Origin: Streptomyces sp. S465
GTDB taxonomy: Bacteria; Actinomycetota; Actinomycetes; Streptomycetales; Streptomycetaceae
DNA: 64,000 nucleotides
NCBI RefSeq assembly: GCF_026898115.1
Contig: NZ_CP114036.1
Coordinates: 5,574,001 to 5,638,000 of the forward strand
Direction of reading: 5' to 3'
Shown here piece by piece: positions 60,779-64,000 of this stretch. The first letter of the stretch is position 1, and each line of letters starts with the position of its first letter. The translations under genes were made by a program, and so were the position numbers. The notes beneath the pieces are model-generated. The model was not told where the DNA came from and made no database searches. It was given only the letters and a program-made list of their open reading frames with translations.

Positions 60779-63217
60779 TCACGTAGGCGACGAACCGTCA
60801 GGTCGGGGCAGAGCATTCGGCCATGGGTCCATTTCCGCGAAGGGCGTCTGATGGCCGATAGTCCGCTCCGGGGTGGGGCATGAGTCCGCAGCGCACGCCG
60901 ACAGCAGTTCCTGTACTTCCCGGCACTCCGGTGCCTGCGCATGGCGGCAAATGGCGAGCGCCTCGCGCAGGCATTCCCGGGCCCGATCCGTCTGGCCTAG
61001 GGCGATCAGCGCTTTGCCCAGAATGGTGAGGAAGGAGCCGCGCCGCCGCTCGCCGCCGAGCCCGCCCAGGGCGATGGCTCGCTCGGCGTGTTCGGCCGCC
61101 TGATCCGGACGGTGCGCGGCGAGTAGAGTTTCGGCCAGCCGGAAATGGGTCATGCCCTCCCAGAGGGATTGACGATTCTCGCGGAAAATGCCGAGCGCCT
61201 GGGTGAGGAGATCCTGCGCCTCGTCCAGACTTCCGGTGCGCGTCAGCGCGATGCCCAGGACGTACATGCCATTGGCGAGCCGGAGCGAGGTGCCGAGCCT
61301 GCGGTAGATGGACACCGCCTGTTCGGCGAGTTCCACACCGCTTCGTACGCGGCCCGTGTCGAGGTGGAGGCGCGCGAGGTTGGACAGCGCGCTCGCCTCA
61401 CCGGCCTCGTTGTCATCGGCGCGGAAGGCTTGGAGCGCCTGGCCGAGGTGTATCTCCGCCTCGTCGTTCCGGCCCTGCTGGAGGGCGATGAGGCTGCGCT
61501 GGTTGGGGACGCGGCAGGCGAGCATGGGATCGCGGATGTGTGTCCCCAGCTCCAGGGACCGCCGTAGTTCGGCATCGGCCTGGTCGAGTCGTCCCGTGAG
61601 CTGATAAAGGTGGCCCAGCGTCAGCCTCGCATGGCCTTCCGCGCGCACATCGCCGGATTGCCGGGCCGCCTCGCTTATCGCCCTGGCCGCCGCCTCGTAC
61701 TGGCGCGACTTGGCGCCGGACTCGGCGAGATCCACTGTGGCCATCAGAAGGTCCGCGGCACGGCGGCGGGTGGTTTCGCCGACGCACTGGCGGGCGCATG
61801 CGATCAGGCAGTCGGCCTCCGCGAAAAGCCAGTCCAGCGCGGCTGCCGAGGAGGGGAAGGACAGCCCCGGGTGGTCGGTGGGCGCCAGGTGTTCCACCGT
61901 CCGGTCACCCGGTCGCTCCATGGCGTACACCCGGGCCCCGGTGGCCAGGTAGAAGTCCAACAGCCTGGACAACGCCGCGCCCCGCTCCGCCTCCGGATGC
62001 TCGTCGCTGTGCGCGCACTCCCAGGCGTAGAGGCGCACCAGGTCATGGAAGCGGTACCGGCCCGGTGTGGCGGATTCCATGAGGGAGATGTCCACGAGCG
62101 ATCCGAGAAGTCTCTCGGTCTGCCCGATGTCCAGGTCGAGCACCGCGGCGGCGGCCTCCGCGGAGATGTCCGGCCCGGCGGCCAGTCCGAGCAGCCGGAA
62201 GCCGCGTGCCTGCTGTGGCTCCAGTTGTCCGTAGCCGAGCTCGAAGGTGGCCTTCACGGCCAGGTCTCCGGCCCGTAGCTCGTCCAGTCTCCGCCGCTCG
62301 TCGGCGAGCTTTTCGGCGAGTGCGGACACGGTCCAGGTGCGGCGGGCGGCGAGGCGTGAGCCGGCGATGCGAATGGCCAGCGGCAGGAAGCCGCAGGAGG
62401 TGACCACGTCCATCACCGCGTCGTGCTCGACGCCGGCCCGCTCCTCGCCGACGATGTGGGCGAAGAGGGCGAACGCTTCGGACGGGGTCATCACGGCGAG
62501 GTCGACGAGATGGGACTCCGGCAGGTCCGCCATCCGGGTGCGGCTGGTGACCAGGGCGGCACACGAGGGGGAACCGGGCAGGAGCTGCCGCACCTGGGCG
62601 GCGTCGCGGGCGTTGTCGAGCAGGACCAGCACCCGGCGCCGGGCCAGGAGCGAGCGGTAGAGCGTGGCGCGCTCCACGGTGCCGTCGGGAATGACCGAGT
62701 CCGGAGTCCCGAGGGCGCGCAGGAACGCGCCCAGCACGGCTTCCGGATCGGCGGGGGAGGCGCCCGCGCCCTGGAGGTCGACATAGAGCTGGCCATCGGG
62801 GAAGCGGCTGCGGGCCGTGTGCGAGACGTGGATGGCGAGAGCGGTCTTCCCGATGCCTCCGGTGCCCGATATGGCCAGGACGGGGGCGCGGTCACGATCG
62901 AGAACGGCGGCGAGCCGATCGCTCAGCTCATTGACGAAGACGGACCGGCCGGTGAAGTCGGCCACGGCCGCGGGCAGCTGCGCGGGGCGTACGACGGTGG
63001 TCCGGCCATGTGCGGAACGCGACGCCGCGGCCGCGGACAGCTCCGAGACGACATCGGAGGGGCGCCCGCGCTCCAACTCCAGTTCGATCCGCGTCCGGCC
63101 GAGTCCGAGGCCGGGACCCCCGCCAAGGGATACGTCCGCCTCCTCGCCATGCCGGGACCGGTTCGGTACGGACCCGGTGGAACCTTCCTGCCGCCCCAGC
63201 CGCTTGTCGCCGACCAT
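60779..63217 (-). CDS. AfsR-like NB-ARC/TPR protein lacking the SARP domain
   Basis: The 812-residue protein is similar to the neighbouring AfsR along the NB-ARC (P-loop 118-125, GTGGIGKT) and all the TPR-like region. The SARP winged helix is absent, and of the BTAD only a scrap remains (RIELELERGRPSDVVSEL, residues 43-60), which lines up with residues of AfsR near 175-192. So it looks like a duplicate with an internal deletion. It cannot bind DNA by the SARP domain. It may titrate AfsR or the kinase, or act alone as a STAND ATPase. The frame is intact and the P-loop complete, so it is unlikely to be a decaying pseudogene. Confidence 0.88.
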   Translation of the reverse strand: MVGDKRLGRQEGSTGSVPNRSRHGEEADVSLGGGPGLGLGRTRIELELERGRPSDVVSELSAAAASRSAHGRTTVVRPAQLPAAVADFTGRSVFVNELSDRLAAVLDRDRAPVLAISGTGGIGKTALAIHVSHTARSRFPDGQLYVDLQGAGASPADPEAVLGAFLRALGTPDSVIPDGTVERATLYRSLLARRRVLVLLDNARDAAQVRQLLPGSPSCAALVTSRTRMADLPESHLVDLAVMTPSEAFALFAHIVGEERAGVEHDAVMDVVTSCGFLPLAIRIAGSRLAARRTWTVSALAEKLADERRRLDELRAGDLAVKATFELGYGQLEPQQARGFRLLGLAAGPDISAEAAAAVLDLDIGQTERLLGSLVDISLMESATPGRYRFHDLVRLYAWECAHSDEHPEAERGAALSRLLDFYLATGARVYAMERPGDRTVEHLAPTDHPGLSFPSSAAALDWLFAEADCLIACARQCVGETTRRRAADLLMATVDLAESGAKSRQYEAAARAISEAARQSGDVRAEGHARLTLGHLYQLTGRLDQADAELRRSLELGTHIRDPMLACRVPNQRSLIALQQGRNDEAEIHLGQALQAFRADDNEAGEASALSNLARLHLDTGRVRSGVELAEQAVSIYRRLGTSLRLANGMYVLGIALTRTGSLDEAQDLLTQALGIFRENRQSLWEGMTHFRLAETLLAAHRPDQAAEHAERAIALGGLGGERRRGSFLTILGKALIALGQTDRARECLREALAICRHAQAPECREVQELLSACAADSCPTPERTIGHQTPFAEMDPWPNALPRPDGSSPT

Positions 63218-63248
63218 GGTGCCCCCCGCACGTGCTCACTCGCTGTAC

Positions 63249-63284
63249 GGCCAGTTTGCCGTGCCAGTGGCCCGTACGTCAGTA
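63249..63284. promoter_or_regulatory. Promoter block shared by both AfsR-type genes, copy 2
   Basis: Counterpart of 60702-60737, with identical length. It lies 32 bp upstream of the 63217 start and next to operator site 10 of the divergent amidohydrolase gene. Confidence 0.75.
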
Positions 63285-63327
63285 AAGAGTGCGATGTGTC
63301 TGGCGACGCGTCCCTCGCCGCCGTGAG

Positions 63328-63342
63328 CTGACGAACCGTCAG
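63328..63342. promoter_or_regulatory. 15-bp palindromic operator, site 10
   Basis: CTGACGAACCGTCAG has perfect arms and lies 21 bp before the amidohydrolase start. It extends the regulon past the afs genes. Confidence 0.85.
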
Positions 63343-63362
63343 ATCGGCGCTACCGTGCAGTC

Positions 63363-64000
63363 ATGGAGAGCTTCCCGAAGATCATCTCGGTGGACGACCA
63401 CACGGTTGAGCCCCCTCACGTCTGGCGGGACCGTCTCCCGTCGAAGTACCGCGACACCGGACCGCGTATCGTCCGGGCGCCGCTGAAGGAGATGACGTTC
63501 GTCGGCGGCCGGTTCGCCCCGAAGATGGGCGCTCCCGGGGACGACGGGCCCCTCGCGGACTGGTGGGTGTACGAGGAGCTGCACCGGCCGCTGACCCGGC
63601 TGGACACCGCCGTCGGATACGACCGGGACGAGGTGCGGCTGGAGGCCATCACCTACGAGCAGATGCGGCCCGGCTCCTTCTCGGTGCCGGACCGGCTCGC
63701 GGACATGGACGTCAACCACGTCCAGTCGGCGCTCTGCTTCCCCACCTTCCCCCGCTTCTGCGGGCAGACCTTCACCGAGGCCGCCGACCGCGAGCTGGGG
63801 CTGCTCGGGGTCCGGGCGTACAACGACTGGATGGTGGAGGAGTGGTGCGGCCCCGAGGCCCGGGGCAGGCTGATCCCGCTGATCATCGTCCCGCTGTGGG
63901 ACGCCGAACTGGCCGCCGCCGAGGTGCGGCGGAACGCGGCGCGCGGGGTGCGTGCCGTCTGCTTCTCGGAGATCCCGCCGAACCTGGGGCTGCCGTCGAT
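63363..64000 (+). CDS. Amidohydrolase-family protein, truncated by window edge
   Basis: The first 212 residues of a TIM-barrel metal hydrolase are visible. The opening IISVDDHTVEPPHVWRDRLP matches the amidohydrolase-2 family (in which a D-x-H pair binds metal) often seen in actinobacterial aromatic or ring-cleavage clusters, where it acts as a decarboxylase or hydrolase. Later parts (VQSALCFPTFPRFCGQTF, YNDWMVEEWCGP) fit the same family. The C-terminal metal ligands are outside the window. Operator site 10 lies 21 bp upstream, placing it in the proposed regulon. It is divergent to the second AfsR-like gene. Confidence 0.85.
   Translation, partial: MESFPKIISVDDHTVEPPHVWRDRLPSKYRDTGPRIVRAPLKEMTFVGGRFAPKMGAPGDDGPLADWWVYEELHRPLTRLDTAVGYDRDEVRLEAITYEQMRPGSFSVPDRLADMDVNHVQSALCFPTFPRFCGQTFTEAADRELGLLGVRAYNDWMVEEWCGPEARGRLIPLIIVPLWDAELAAAEVRRNAARGVRAVCFSEIPPNLGLPS

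Noticed and set aside
60787..60801. GCGACGAACCGTCAG resembles the operator.
   Set aside because: It lies inside the 3' end of the AfsR-like coding sequence, has a changed left arm and no start codon nearby.

Overview
The window is chromosomal DNA of a Streptomyces species. Base composition is very GC-rich with strong third-position GC, GTG starts are frequent, and the left end carries the whiD-bldM-sigma factor-guaB-guaB3 gene order that I recognise from Streptomyces. No rRNA, tRNA, CRISPR array or insertion sequence was found.

Left part (1-21 kb), core and developmental genes: a MOSC protein fragment, a LysR regulator, whiD and bldM (divergent, with an exact sigma-BldN-type promoter for bldM), an ECF-type sigma factor (ShbA-like), guaB and guaB3. 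After a strong terminator come a membrane protein, an MreB/Mbl paralogue, a secreted DUF6049 protein, a nucleotide-sugar dehydrogenase homologue lacking its catalytic Cys and Glu, glpD, a lipoprotein serine hydrolase, a transmembrane Ser/Thr kinase and a transmembrane pseudokinase.

Middle part (21-46 kb), a catabolic region for an unidentified acyl-CoA substrate: two CoA ligases of different types, four acyl-CoA dehydrogenases, an enoyl-CoA hydratase, an SDR, an aldehyde and an alcohol dehydrogenase, a cyclase-family hydrolase, a flavin reductase, an FAD monooxygenase, a DUF35 protein, a thiolase-fold protein, a Ddn-type F420 protein, an MFS transporter, and GlxA- and TetR-type regulators. 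Nearly every divergent promoter here holds a 15-bp palindrome of the form CTGACGnnnCRTCAG, 5 to about 105 bp upstream of a start codon. I count ten sites. They define a regulon, and the TetR-family protein at 45042-45689 is the best candidate regulator.

Right part (46-64 kb), an afs-type regulatory locus interleaved with the same regulon: an AfsK-like kinase with a PQQ propeller, two FxLYD-like exported proteins, then more catabolic genes (hydratase, DUF35, thiolase, CoA ligase, F420 LLM oxidoreductase). These are followed by AfsS with five MDEQMP-type repeats, a tiny secreted protein that also carries the AfsS motif, AfsR, and a second AfsR-like protein that has lost its DNA-binding domain. 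A final operator precedes a truncated amidohydrolase gene at the right edge.

A second theme is short GC-rich tandem repeats. Five arrays sit exactly at 3' ends of convergent genes, several made from the gene's own last codons and stop. Others lie in frame inside three acyl-CoA dehydrogenases, the AfsK-like linker and the DUF6049 protein.
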